Of a DNA stretch of 64,000 nucleotides, positions 37,500 through 48,717 are shown piece by piece. Within the stretch, counting starts at the first letter, position 1. Every line of letters starts with the position of its first letter. Below the pieces are notes generated by a model. It saw only the letters and a list, made by a program, of their open reading frames with translations. It did no database searches and was not told the DNA's origin. The stretch covers positions 372,001 through 436,000 of the forward strand of contig PDHQ01000003.1 in NCBI GenBank assembly GCA_003339415.1, in the 5' to 3' direction. Made by a program: the position numbers and the translations under genes. Source of the stretch: Ophiocordyceps camponoti-saundersi (nom. inval.) (lineage: Eukaryota; Ascomycota; Sordariomycetes; Hypocreales; Ophiocordycipitaceae).

Positions 37500-40400
37500 A
37501 CCTAATAAATACGTAATCTATAACTTAGATATATTACTAAACTAAGTATAATAGGGACTACCTTAAGGTATTTTAGGCGAACGTGGCGAAAGATAGCGCG
37601 GTATATAATATTATACTAAAATTTACTTTTATAGACGCTACGGATATAGTCCTAATTTAGGAACCCTACTATAATAATAACCCCCCCCTTAGGATATAGA
37701 TAAAGTTATACCCTAGGTTTAATTACTATACCTTAGTTAATAGCTAGACTTACGAGGCTAAGAAGCCCTATATACTAACCTATATAAGGCGCGGTGCCGG
37801 CCTTAACGTATTCTTATAGCGAGAGCTAGAGGCGCTAGAGATAAACTATAAAAACCTTATATAAACTAGGGTCCGCGATATTATTATCGTTAATACTTAT
37901 ATCTAGCCGAGGATTAAGAACCTCTAGACGCTTCGTATCCTACTTAAATAAACCCCTATAGCACGTACCCTTATCGCTAGAGACTTTAACCTTAAGTACC
38001 CTACCTAGCAGCTAGGACTCCGCCGAGGCGAATAGGACTTAGGGGCCCCTCTCCTAGTAGACTATACCTTCTAGTATGACCTCGTAGTTCTTAATAAGAT
38101 CGGCCGCCTAACGTATAACTATAGTAACGTCCTCGACTTAGCCCTCTTAAATATCCCTCTAGTAAGTACTACCGTTACGGAATACTTTTATACTAGCTCG
38201 GACTATATTACCTTAATTATAATCCTTAGGGATATCCCCGCGGCGGCCGAGACTAACTAAAAATTTACGCTTAAGGATTACCCTAACGAATAAGTAGCGT
38301 ACGCGGTATAAGTATAAGCGGGGGTAACCTTATTATTACTAGCTGCGGATAAACTTAACGCCCTAAATACCCTCGCTAAAGCTATCGCTATATTACTTTA
38401 AGATAGCCTTATTACTATAAGCAGACCCGCTAGATAAGGAGCCGGAAAGACCCCTTAGTAGATAAAAGATTATACTATATTTACGGGCAGATTCCGTAAT
38501 AAATATCGCCGTTACTTATAAGGAGAGGATACGAAGGAAGCTAGATATGCCCTACGTATAGCCGTACGTAAGGTAAAGAGAGATTACTATCGTAATATTA
38601 TCGAGAATACTATAATAGATAAGGATATTTACCGAGTTTTTAGCTAGTATAAGCGCAGACCCTAGTTCGCCCCTCCCCCTCTATAGGTTAGTAAAAAACT
38701 CGTTACCGAACCTACCGAGAAGGTATAAACCCTTAGATATTACTTACTTAAACGCTTTTTATAAGATAATAACCTCGCCTAACTAGAATAAATATACCTA
38801 GTTAGAATAATAGAGTAGTAGGACGGCCTCCTTATAGAGGAAGTCTATAAGTTAGTCTATAGCGCGGGAAATACTACGCTAGGAGTAGATAGTATTACTA
38901 TCCGTATACTTCGCGCTACTTAGAAGTAGATAAAGAAGCCGATATACGAATTATATAATACCTACCTCCGGATAAGCTACTACCCGACTCCCTTTAAGAG
39001 GGCATAAGTTACCCTCCTACCTAAGTAAGGTAAAGACCTTACTACGGTTAAAGGTTAGAGACCTATCGCACTACTATCTTACCTTAGAAAAGGCTTAAAA
39101 CGCCTTATCGCTAGACGAATTACCTAAAAGTGCGTAGAATATAGCGTCCTCTCGAACTAGCATATTAGGGCTCTCCTAATATGCTTATTAATAGATATTA
39201 TTAGGGCCCTTATATATAATATAAAGGAGGCCTTCGAACGGGGATTAGTAGCGACCCTTATTATAGTAGATATCTAAGGCGCCTTCGACACCGTCCTATA
39301 TAAGCGACTCCTCTCCCGAATATATATATAAGGCTAGCCCCCTTAACTACTACGATAAGTTATATTTTTTATAATATGCCGCTACGCTAGCGCTAGACTC
39401 GCGCACGCTACTACCCTAATAGAACCGCTATTTTATAGCCTCCTATAAAGCTTACCTATCTCCCCGGTCCTTTATATATTTTATATAGCGCCGATATACT
39501 AGCTCGGAGACTTACGAAAAAAGTTCGTATACGCGGACGACTATACTATGCTCGCTACGGGGAAAACCCTTATAGAGACTATAGCTTAAGTATAAATATA
39601 CCTAGATAAAACCCTTATATAGGGAGTATTAAACGGTATAGGCTTTAACCCTAGTAAGGCGGAAATTATATACTTTACTTAGTAACGATACCCGCCGGCA
39701 CCTACTATTATCTACGCCTAAAGAGTTATCTCCGCTAGCTTAGGCGCTATAAGATAGCTAGGCTTCTAGCTAGATAGGAAGCTATATTTTAAAATATATA
39801 TCGAGACTAGGGTAGCTAAAGCCCGGTAAGTAGCCGACTACGTTAAAGGACTTAGCCGTATATAAACTAGCACCTTACCCGCTATAACTCGGAAAGCTAT
39901 TAGGGTAGTAATAGAAAGTAAGGTACTCTTTAGCTTCTAGGTTTAGTAGCTAGGCCTTATATAACTAGCCCGTAAGAGAGGCTTTTCCGCTAAGGTTACT
40001 AATAGATTAAAATAATAAGTATATAAATTATAGGTAATTATAAACTAAGCTATTAGGGGCTACCTCCCTATCTAGCGTATTACTAAGATACTAGTGCTTT
40101 ACCGCGAGGTAAGTATACCGCTAGTAGAGATCGTATTAGAAGCGGTATACCTAGGATACGTTATAAGACTAAGATACCTCGACTATATATACTTACTCGT
40201 TATATAAGCAGAGCACCTTTAGAGAAATAGGAGGGGTAGAGCGCTACGGGTAACTAACTTATAGCGTACCTTCGCCCTAGCTATCCCTTTTATAAAACCG
40301 GCACTAATACCCCCCTTATTTAAGCCTACGATTTAAGCACCTTTCCTACCGAAGTAGGAGGCGGCTAACGATTTTTATAACTAGCTATAATTCCTACCCT

Positions 40401-41400
40401 TAGAGGACCTAGTAGTTTATATTAATAAGTTAAAAAAGATAGCTATACTAGACCTCCCGCCCCGTCTAGGCTACGGGTTTATAGTTATATAGGACGATAT
40501 TACCTTTACCGAAGGCCTAGGCGGACTATAGTAGGTAGAAGTCTTTAATATAAAGGTTTAGGGCGCTTTAGAAAGACTATAGTTAGCGGTAACGCTCGCT
40601 AAAGGCCTCCCATAGCTACCCCGAATTTATATCTACTTAGATAATTAAGTAATTATCTAATAACTAAATAGCACCGTAGGAGGCTCTTTATAAGAGGAAT
40701 AGTTACTTTTTTATAAGACCGCCTTAACGTACTTAGGATAGGTCTTCGCTTGCTAGGTCCCTAGCTATAGCGGCGTCGCTAGTAATAAGAGAGCTAATAA
40801 ACTAGCGAATAGAGGGGTAGATAGAGGCCCGACCCGATATAACCGACCTACGCTTACTTACGCCGGTACGAAGCTACGCGAAATAAAGCGGCACCTTTTC
40901 CGTAAATAGTAGGAATAAAACTAGCTAACCTCTTATAAGGAATACGGCCTAGAGGTATGCTATAAGACTACTAAGGAGATACTCACGCTCCCTCGATACT
41001 TTTTTTACTACCTATTAGCTGCCCGCTTAGGTTACGGAGACTTTACTAACTACTACGAAAGATTCCTCTATTAAGACGCCGAGCTATATTATAGCTATAG
41101 AAAAAGGAAAACCCTAACCTATATCTTATACTACTATAAGGCTAGAGGCCTCGCCCCGTAATAAGGGCGTATAAGAGTAGATATAGTATAACTCCTAGGT
41201 ATTAGCTAAAAATAGTTTACTTATAAGATTAACGCTATATACTTTTTTAAAGATATATACTTACGCTACCGATATAGGAAAGTGACCGTACCTATATTAC
41301 CCTAATAAGGGCTAATTAACGCCGCGCTAAGCGAGATCTTTTAGCTTACGGTAAACTAGCCCCCTCCGCGGTAACGAAGGAGGCGTAGGCGCCGCGAGGT
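37500..41400 (+). pseudogene. RIP-destroyed LINE ORF2 (endonuclease, reverse transcriptase, RNase H)
   Basis: All anchors lie in one frame: NVAKDSAVYNIILKF at 37580 and VLI-stop-EPY (APE-type endonuclease); VDI-stop-GAFDTVLYKRLL at 39266 (RT motif A); LP-stop-SLPISPVLYIFYIAP near 39440 (RT motif B); KFVYADDYTML at 39521 with the YADD catalytic box at 39530-39541; and PSYSGVASNKRANKLANRG at 40760 (RNase H). Frame is kept over more than 3 kb while stop codons abound, so the damage is point mutation, not indels. APE endonuclease plus C-terminal RNase H is the Tad1/I-clade layout. ORF limits are approximate. Confidence 0.82.
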
Positions 41401-41785
41401 AAGCGCTAAACCTAATACCTCCGAGTCTAGCGCTATAACTATAATATAAGCTACTAGTATTAAGGTACGCTCTTAGAACCGAATAGTTCCGAGGGCGCCC
41501 CCGACCGCTAACCTATCCCTTATTTTTTATTCCCTTTATAGATTTGCCTAGCCCGCTAAAGGACCCCCTACGCTATAAAAGTATTATACTATCCCCTTTA
41601 AGTTATATTTAATATAATAACCTATTATTACCGAAAGCGCACTAGCCTCGATACCGCCTACCCGCTCGGCTAATTATATATAATAGACTAGATAGCGGGG
41701 CGCAGGCGGCGCCTTATGCCCCTAGGGAGGCGAGATTAGGGGCTCCGCCCTTATATCTCTCTGGCGTTAAACAGACACACACATA

Positions 41786-41804
41786 CACACACCCTCTCAC
41801 ACAC
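41786..41804. repeat. possible right target-site duplication of the LINE
   Basis: Exact copy of 35595-35613. Embedded in CA/CT simple sequence, so only suggestive. Confidence 0.4.
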
Positions 41805-42218
41805 ACCCTCTCCATCTCTCTCTTTCTTCCTTCTCTCTCTCTCGCTCTCTCGCACACACACACAAAAGTCACGCGCCTAACGCGCCTCCCCTCCCAGGCG
41901 CCTCCTTTGCTTTGCCCCCCCCCCCCTTCGAGCGCATCGCATCGCATCGCATCGCCATCATCCATCATCCATCCAAACAACCGAGCGCATTGCTTTCCCG
42001 CTCTCGCTCTCTATCTCTATCTCTATCTCTAACTTCTTCCCCTCCCTTCGCGCTTCGCGATCTGAAGCCGGGCGACGCGTCCTATAATCCCCGACGCGTC
42101 TTTTTTTTTTCCCCGCCTTCATTCATTTATTCATTCTCTTTCTCCTTTTCTACGAATTCGAAGCAAACGAAATCAAAAAGGAAGAGGAAAAAGAAAAAGA
42201 AAGCGCGTTTCTCATACG
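41805..42218. other. promoter/leader region of the SAP-like membrane gene
   Basis: CT, CA, GCATC and TCTATC simple repeats followed by an A/G-rich leader. No coding signal. Confidence 0.45.
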
Positions 42219-43451
42219 ATGGCGTCGACAAATAGCTGGCTCAAGGCGCAGCGAAAGAGCGAGCTCATCGAACTAGCCGACAGCGTTGGCATGACCGAGT
42301 AAACATGACGCTTCCTCCTTCTGTCCTACTATACCGTATGATGGGTTACTGACCGTGGCAAAATAGGTATGACCGCCTTAAAAAATCCGAACTCGAAGTC
42401 GCGCTCGACGATTTCATACCCAGACATGCCTCCTCTCTAGCCTCCCGTTCCGACCTCGCCGGCTACTTCGCCAGTCGGACCAAGGCGCTCGCCTCTTCGC
42501 CCGTTAAGCGCGAGAGGCTCGAGGATACGTTGCTTAGGGTTCCGAGGAGTAGGGTGTCGAGGACGACGAGGAGGGCTTCTGCTGCTCCCCCGCCTGCTGC
42601 TGCGGTCCTGATGATTGATGAGCTTGAGCCCGAGTCGCCTACCGAGTGAGTTTTCCCTTTTTTTCTCTCTTTATCTGTCTCTCTCTCTCCCCCTCTTTCC
42701 CTTTCACTTTGAAAATTCTTCCTTTCTCTAACCCATGATGAAAAAAAAAAGAAACAGTCGCAGCAGCAGTCGAAGCGACTCCCTCGTCCTCGCCTCCGCT
42801 CAAACGCCCCTTCGAAACGTCGAGCTCGCGTCGTCCGTCATGGCCCTCCCCGCCACGCCGGCCGACATCGCTCAAGCGGTCGATCGATCGACGACGGCCG
42901 TCCGGAGACGCTTCTCTACGCTGTATCGCGACAGCGGCATCCCCCTCGCCTCCGTGACGGCCCGCCAGGCGCTCAGCACCGTCAACAGCATCCTGCTCTT
43001 CGTCTCCCTGGTCGAGCTCTGCACGATTCGTCCCGAGATCCTTCCGTCCCGTCACGCCTTCATCGTGCCAGCCATGCCGGCCCTCGGGACGGACGATTAC
43101 CCCGTCCCGCTGCCGGACATGTTCCTCCTGCTATCGTCGTCGTTTTGGTCCCCCGCCGCCACTTGGGTGCTCACCGCCTTTGTCATCCCCTGTCTCGCGG
43201 GCTACGTCTTCAACCTGACGGCCGCCGCCAGGGCCGCTCCCAACGTGGTGGTGGATCCGCTCGTCTTTAGCATCGCAAAGGCCCTCGTGGCGGAAATCGT
43301 CTACGGCCATCGCTCGACTCTGCACGGCCTGCTGGATCCCGTCTCCATCGAGCGTCTCGACGGGGCTGTGTACGGTGGCTATCGGGGCATCATTGTCGGT
43401 GCTCTCATCACCGGTCTCGTCAGTATGTACGACGCGGTTTTGAGACGATGA
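42219..43451 (+). CDS. conserved fungal membrane protein with SAP-like N-terminus
   Basis: Model join(42219..42298,42367..42645,42758..43451), 350 aa, all phases closing. The N-terminus (SWLKAQRKSELIELADSVGM, then YDRLKKSELEVALDDFI) reads like a SAP/HeH-type helix-extension-helix, a fold used for DNA binding by inner-nuclear-membrane proteins. A basic, Ser/Arg-rich linker follows. The C-terminal half has about three hydrophobic segments near 190-207, 255-275 and 327-346. Proteins of this plan are found across filamentous ascomycetes without a known function. The combination suggests a nuclear-envelope or ER protein tethering chromatin, which is inference only. The LINE lies about 430 bases upstream and may affect expression. 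Confidence 0.8.
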
Positions 43452-44438
43452 GAGAAGGGGCGGAAAAAAGGGGATTATTCGTTTCCCACTTTCTATATAC
43501 ATCTTCTTCTTCTTCTTCTTCTTCTTCTTCTTTCTTTCCTGCTTACTTGCTTCCGTCTGTCACCGTCTCGGATTTCGGCGTTGTGGACTTGTTCAGGACC
43601 GGGCGTTTTCCAGTCATGGGAATGGGAAGGGGGGGGGGAGGAAGGGAAACGGAGGGACGGACAAGGGAGGGAGAGGAGGATTCCCGGCTGTTTGGGGCCA
43701 TTTCTTCTTCTTCTTCTACTTTTTACTTTCATGATCATTTTCCCCCTTACTATCAACTTCTTATACTTCAATTGACTCTACCGTTCTTCACATCAGTTCG
43801 TTTCTTCTCTTCTCTCCTCTTCAACCCCACCCCCCCCCCCCCCCCCCCTTTTCCATCTGAAGCAATAAGCTTAATGTTTGAGTCGCATAAAAAGCCCTTT
43901 ACACACACACTCTTCACTCTCCTCCTCAAAAGCACGGACCCAGAAGACTCCGCCTTACTTGACATTGTGGAGCGATCGATCGCCCTTGACGAGAGAAGCG
44001 CGTCGATCGGGATTCTGGATATAATCCGCGCCCCCAAGCTGCCTATTCATTCATCAACTCTGTTGGAGACGCTATAAGCGATTTGAACCTTTTCACTTCA
44101 CTTCAACTACCCTAACAAGTCAACTTTCACGACACAGATTTCAGCAACAACAACTAAGACGCACCAGAGAAGAGAGAAGAGAGGAAACTGGTAAACAACA
44201 AGAAAGACAACAACAACAACGAGAAAGAAGAGCAACGAAGACGACAAGAACAACAACAACAGTCTAATCAACGACATCATCATCAACAAGCAAGGAAGAA
44301 AAGCAACGCGCTGATGTCTCATGACCCATCCCTCCTGAGAGCAGCAGCAACCCCGTGCCGCGTCCGCCAATCCGGGGCACTGCGTCGAAACAACAACAAC
44401 ACCACCACTACTACTACTGTCTCCTCACGCCTACAGTT
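43452..44438. other. intergenic region upstream of the UNC93-like gene
   Basis: Tandem spacing of about 1 kb with CTT repeats (43501-43531), a C run (about 43830-43848) and CAA/AAC/ACA-rich sequence from 44160 to 44410 that looks like a long A-rich 5' leader. The frame 43448-44077 lacks a recognisable domain. Confidence 0.5.
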
Positions 44439-45979
44439 ATGGCGACGGTGACGGAGAAGAAAGCCACCGTCTCGGTTGTCGATGAGGTCCACAACGAGAC
44501 GGTCATCCAACATGTCGACTCGGAGTTGGGCGGCATCAACAGGACCGGCTCGACTTCAACCCTGGTACAAATCTATTCTCTTCCATGGACTCAGATTCTA
44601 CTCATCAGCTTCATCTGCTTCTGTCTCCCCGGCGTACGTACTCTCCCTCTTCTCTTCCCTTCTATCCCGGTATGAACGGGGTCTCAAAGTCGACAAGCAC
44701 AAACTGACCCCTCTCACAGATGTACAACGCCCTCGCCGGCCTCGGAGGCTGCGGCCAAGTCGACTCCTCCGTAGCAGCCAACGCGACGGTAGCGATGCTG
44801 TCGACAATGGCCATAACCTCACTCTTCATAGCCGGCCCGCTCTTCGCCTGGGCCGGTCCGAGACTGAGCCTCATGGCCGGCGGATGGACCTACGCCCTCT
44901 ACAGCGGGAGCCTGCTAAACTTCAACCGGACGGGCAACGGCGCCTTCGTCATCGCTTCGGGGGCCCTGCTGGGCGTCGGCGCGTCCTTGCTTTGGATCGT
45001 TCAGGGGGCCATCATGACGGCTTACGTCGACGAGTCGCGCAAGGGGAGGGCCATTGCCATCTTCTGGGTCATCTTTAACCTGGGCGGAGGCATAGGCTCG
45101 CTCGCCTCCTTCGGCCTCAACTACAACTCGGCCAAGGGCTCCGTCTCGAGCGCCACCTACGTAGCCCTCATGATCGTCATGCTCTTCGGCTGGTCCCTCG
45201 GTCTACTCCTATGCTCTCCTTCACGCGTCCTCGGCGCCGTCGTGAAACCCACCAAAGAAGAAAAAGCCGTTCCCCGGAAACCATGGCGAGAGATGGTCAT
45301 GGATACCGTCCGGATGACGATCAAGGTCCTCTACACCTGGAGGGTGGCATGCATGCTTCCTCTCTTCTTCTCCGCCAACTTCTTCTACAGCTATCAGCAA
45401 AACACAGTCAACGGCGACACCTTCAACATCCACACCCGCTCCCTCAACGGCGCCTGCTACTGGCTCTCCCAGATGGCAGGCGGTCTCTTCATCGGCTTGA
45501 TTCTCGATCTATCCTATCTCGGACGTCGGGGACGCGCCCGTCTAGGCTGGGCCATAGCCTTTGTCCTCGGCCTCGTCATCTGGGGCGGAGGCTACCGGTT
45601 TCAACTCTGGCAGAACGAGCGTCTCGCCCGAAACCAGCGACAGGACGTCGACTTCAGGGACAGCTCCATCGCCGCGGGGCCCATGGCGCTCTACGCCTTC
45701 TACGGGGCCTACGATGCCCTATGGCAGGCATTTGCCTACTGGCTCATCGGCACCGAGTCCAACAGCCCGGCCCGCGCCGCCATCCTCGTAGGCGCTTACA
45801 AGGGTCTGCAGGCCACGGGCGGGAGCATCGCCTGGCGCATCAACGCCACCAACCTGGACCCCACGACCGAGTTGGCCGTCAACTGGGGGCTCTGCATCGG
45901 TTCTCTCATCATCGTCTTGCCCGTCGTCTGGACCGTCTCTGCGAGCACCGCCTCCGAGACGGACGAGGGCGAGAGCTAG
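44439..45979 (+). CDS. UNC93-like (DUF895) major-facilitator membrane protein
   Basis: Model join(44439..44633,44720..45979), 484 aa, one 86-nt intron. About 11-12 transmembrane segments with the UNC93/DUF895 signatures: QILLISFICFCLPGMYNALAGLGGCGQVD at the first helix, GPLFAWAGPRLSLMAGGWTYALY, LLWIVQGAIMTAYVDESRKGRAIAIFW, and a late YDALWQAFAYWLIGTESNSPARAAILVG block. UNC93-like fungal proteins are plasma-membrane or vacuolar transporters of uncertain substrate; relatives are associated with ion or drug transport. The soluble N-terminus (1-45) is polar. No truncation or odd feature. Confidence 0.9.
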
Positions 45980-46364
45980 AGCTTGTACATGTCGCTGGGA
46001 GTGACAGGGACATACAGCAGTAACATACTATCTTGGCGATGGATTCAATCTCCTCACGTTGACAGAATTAGCGTACTTTTCCTTGTCTCTTTGATTTAAA
46101 TACCATAGCGATTTTTGATGCATGAGGGAGGCAGCGGAGGAAGCGAGGAGTTGTACGGGGATACTGGTGGATAGACGTGTTTTCACCCCCATCGACCTAT
46201 AGAGTAGACACAAGACCTTCTCCATACATACACCCAAAATCAACATGAAGTAACCGAATCTTTGACTTGGGAAGAAACAGTAGAAAGAGAAGAGGAAGAG
46301 GAAAACGAAGTGATTGAATCTGCGTTGTACAGAGAATGACACTCGCAAAAAATTGCAAAAACAA
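45980..46364. other. region between the UNC93-like gene and tRNA-Phe
   Basis: The 3' flank of the transporter gene. A T run read from the minus strand downstream of the tRNA could serve as its Pol III terminator. No coding signal. Confidence 0.4.
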
Positions 46365-46462
46365 TGCGGCCAGTGTGACTCGAACACACGACCTTCAGAT
46401 AGGCATCCGTAGGATTGAAGTTATACTTCAGTCTGACGATCTCCCAGCTAATCTATGGCCGC
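46365..46462 (-). tRNA. tF(GAA): tRNA-Phe(GAA) with a 25-nt intron
   Basis: On the minus strand a complete cloverleaf folds. The acceptor stem is GCGGCCA paired with TGGCCGC, discriminator A at 46365. The D arm begins GATTAGCTGGGAGATC. The anticodon stem is TCAGA/TCTGA around CT-GAA-G-A. The T arm is GTGTG-TTCGAGT-CACAC. The anticodon GAA is at 46427-46429. A 25-nt intron (46401-46425) sits one base 3' of the anticodon, the canonical position. The mature tRNA is 73 nt before CCA addition, and its anticodon arm is like that of yeast tRNA-Phe. Confidence 0.94.
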
Positions 46463-46674
46463 GGGATACAAATTTGTCACGTTTTTGTGTACTATATACC
46501 CTCCTCATTTTTCCGCCTCAAGGCTCACATCTCCATCTCTATCTCACTCAGACCTCCCCGAGTCAGGTCGTCCAAGAGAAAAAGAGACATGTACATAAAT
46601 ACACGCAAAGACATGATCATCACTTCTCTCAATTAACTCAAATCCCAAACAGAGACAAAGATCACCAAACCGTT

Positions 46675-48147
46675 TCAAAAAGTCCGCCTCTCAGTAATAG
46701 CCTCTCCAAGCGGCTCCTCAACGACAAAGCCATCCTTCCCAGCACCAAACTCGAATATCTTCCGCCCCCTCAACCAAGTCTCAACGACGCGACCGACGAA
46801 CCTATGACCCTCCCACGGCGAACAGCGATTCTTCCAGCGCATATCACCGCTCGAAAACGTCCATTCGGCGACGTCATCCCAGACGCAGACATCAGCGTCC
46901 AATCCCTTTCGGAGCCCGCCCTTGCGATGACCAAGCCCGACTTGAAGAGCCGTGGCCTGGCAGCAGAGACGAACGGCATCGACAATGGACCATGATGACC
47001 GCTGCTGCTGCTGCTGCTGGGGGACGCGTTTCATCGCCTCCGTCTGTAAGATGGAAAGGCCGAGACCGACGGACGCGATCCCGCCCCAGGCTTGGGTAAA
47101 GTCGCCGACAGACTCGCCGCCCAGTGTTTCCGGAAGGAGCTTCAGGTCAGGCGTACAAGGCGAGTGATCCGAGACGACGGTCCTGACGCACGAATCAGGA
47201 GCCAACAGCTCCGCCCAAAGCCTGTCGCGATTCGCGCCCTCACGGATGGGAGGACAGCACTTGTGACGGGTGTCGCCGCCGGGGATGTCCTCGGCCGCTA
47301 GACCGAGGTAGTGGAAGCACGTCTCAGCCGTGATGTTGACGCCCCGTGCCCGCGCCGCCCGGAGAAGGGGGATGCACTGCACGGCTGAGAGGTGCACGAT
47401 GTGCAGAGGCAGCGACGGAGCCCGCGCCGCCAGCGATAGAATCTCTTCCACCGCCCGTATTTCCAGCGACGGAGGCCGGGAGTCGAGAAAGGTGCGGTAG
47501 GCGGTGACGTCGCCGGCTTCCGGTTGCGGCTCCGGCTCGGGGGCGGACATCTCGGCGTGAAACATGAGCGTCGTAGGACTATCCTTCAAAACGTCCATGG
47601 CCACCGCCACATCCTCCGTCTTCGCAGCCGGAAACTCTTCAACACCAGAGTCGATGAGGAAAGCCTTGAAGCCACGAACGCCAGCCTCAACCAACGGCAG
47701 AAGCTCATTCGCATTGCCAGGGATGACGCCGCCGTAAAAAGCGACATCAACCCAGCACTGACCCCGACAAGCCCTCAGCTTCTCCTCGAACCCTCTGACC
47801 GTCGTCGTCGGCGGCACCGAGTTAAGCGGCATGTCGACGACCGTCGTCACGCCGCCGCTAGCCGCCGCCCGCGTACCGGTCCAGAAGCCCTCCCAGTCGG
47901 TGCGGCCCGGTTCGTTGAGGTGGACATGAGCGTCGACGAGGCCGGGGAGCAGCAGCTTAGGCGAGTGGTCATGGTAAACCGTCCCGTCCGGGAAGAAGCT
48001 CGCTGGCTTGAGCTCGGCTATCACGTCTACGATCTTGCCCGTCCGCGGCGACAGCGAGACGGTGGCGGGAGAAAGTGTCAGTGAGCCATCGGCGAGGGTG
48101 ATGACGGCCCGTGTCGAGGCGAGCACGACGAGATCGTTGGCCGTCAT
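46675..48147 (-). CDS. DAL1: allantoinase
   Basis: Single-exon, 490 aa. Cyclic amidohydrolase that opens allantoin to allantoate in purine degradation, letting the fungus use purines as nitrogen source. Metal-site residues are all present: DAHVHLNEPG near 71-80, the carbamylated Lys in GVRGFKAFL near 160, MFHAEM near 195, HIVHLS near 252 and VVSDHSP near 325. DMPLNSVPPTTT and CHKCCPP-type segments (RHKCCPPIR) are also typical. The start MTANDLVVLASTRAVI fits the usual amidohydrolase first strand. A short poly-Gln run occurs near residue 385. Usually under nitrogen-catabolite control; no clear GATA cluster was verified here. Confidence 0.95.
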   Translation of the reverse strand: MTANDLVVLASTRAVITLADGSLTLSPATVSLSPRTGKIVDVIAELKPASFFPDGTVYHDHSPKLLLPGLVDAHVHLNEPGRTDWEGFWTGTRAAASGGVTTVVDMPLNSVPPTTTVRGFEEKLRACRGQCWVDVAFYGGVIPGNANELLPLVEAGVRGFKAFLIDSGVEEFPAAKTEDVAVAMDVLKDSPTTLMFHAEMSAPEPEPQPEAGDVTAYRTFLDSRPPSLEIRAVEEILSLAARAPSLPLHIVHLSAVQCIPLLRAARARGVNITAETCFHYLGLAAEDIPGGDTRHKCCPPIREGANRDRLWAELLAPDSCVRTVVSDHSPCTPDLKLLPETLGGESVGDFTQAWGGIASVGLGLSILQTEAMKRVPQQQQQQRSSWSIVDAVRLCCQATALQVGLGHRKGGLRKGLDADVCVWDDVAEWTFSSGDMRWKNRCSPWEGHRFVGRVVETWLRGRKIFEFGAGKDGFVVEEPLGEAITERRTF

Positions 48148-48717
48148 ACCGGAACGGCTATTTCACATGTGGACACAGAGGACATGCTGCCAGTGCCAGC
48201 GCAAGCTCGGAGAAGAGGAGGTGAGCGAAGCAAAAGTGCCATGACTAATCCCGGTCACGATGAGTCTTACACGGTTGGGATAGTGATACACAGAGAGAGA
48301 GGAGCTTCGTCCTTCATCTACACTTCATTTCAGCAGAGATACGAATACATACATCGTCGAGTGGTGGGATTTACATACATACATACATACATACATCCAT
48401 ACATAGATACACAGATACACACACCCACAGAGAGAAGAAGAGAGACAGAGTGAGAGAGTGAGAGAGTATGAGCCTCCTCCAGAAACGCCCGCATATGCCC
48501 CCTTCCCCAAGATCCCCCAAGAGCGGAAGAGAAAACAAACCAAGCCGGTCTAAGATGCCCAAGCGACGCCGAATAACTTCCCTCTCTATGCGGCGTAAAA
48601 TGCATCGGAATCATGCCCGCCTGTCGGTTTATCAACTGAAGCAGGAAGAAAGGAAAAAGGAAGGAAAAACGAATGATGAAAGTCGCTCCATCATCGACGA
48701 CGGATGGATGGACCCTT
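48148..48717. other. intergenic region upstream of allantoinase
   Basis: CATA repeats at about 48372-48405, then CACA and GAGA tracts to 48467. The small frames here are simple-sequence artefacts. Confidence 0.5.

Larger units (their letters stand above)
35614..41785 (+). mobile_element. RIP-saturated Tad-like non-LTR retrotransposon (LINE)
   Basis: About 6.2 kb without any open frame of 60 codons. CpA and TpG are almost absent (for example none in 36001-36060) while TpA is in large excess, the mark of repeat-induced point mutation, which turns CA to TA on either strand. Hallmarks of a two-ORF LINE on the plus strand survive: a cysteine/histidine zinc-knuckle relic near 36867, an endonuclease at 37580, reverse transcriptase at 39269-39541 and RNase H at 40760. 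A 19-base direct repeat (35595-35613 and 41786-41804, CACACACCCTCTCACACAC) may be the target duplication, though it is low-complexity. The RIP signal itself runs from about 35665 to 41700, so the outer ends are approximate. Confidence 0.88.

Noticed and set aside
48330..48635. Candidate small proteins over CATA/GAGA repeats
   Set aside because: Composition is fully explained by simple repeats; no start context, signal or domain.
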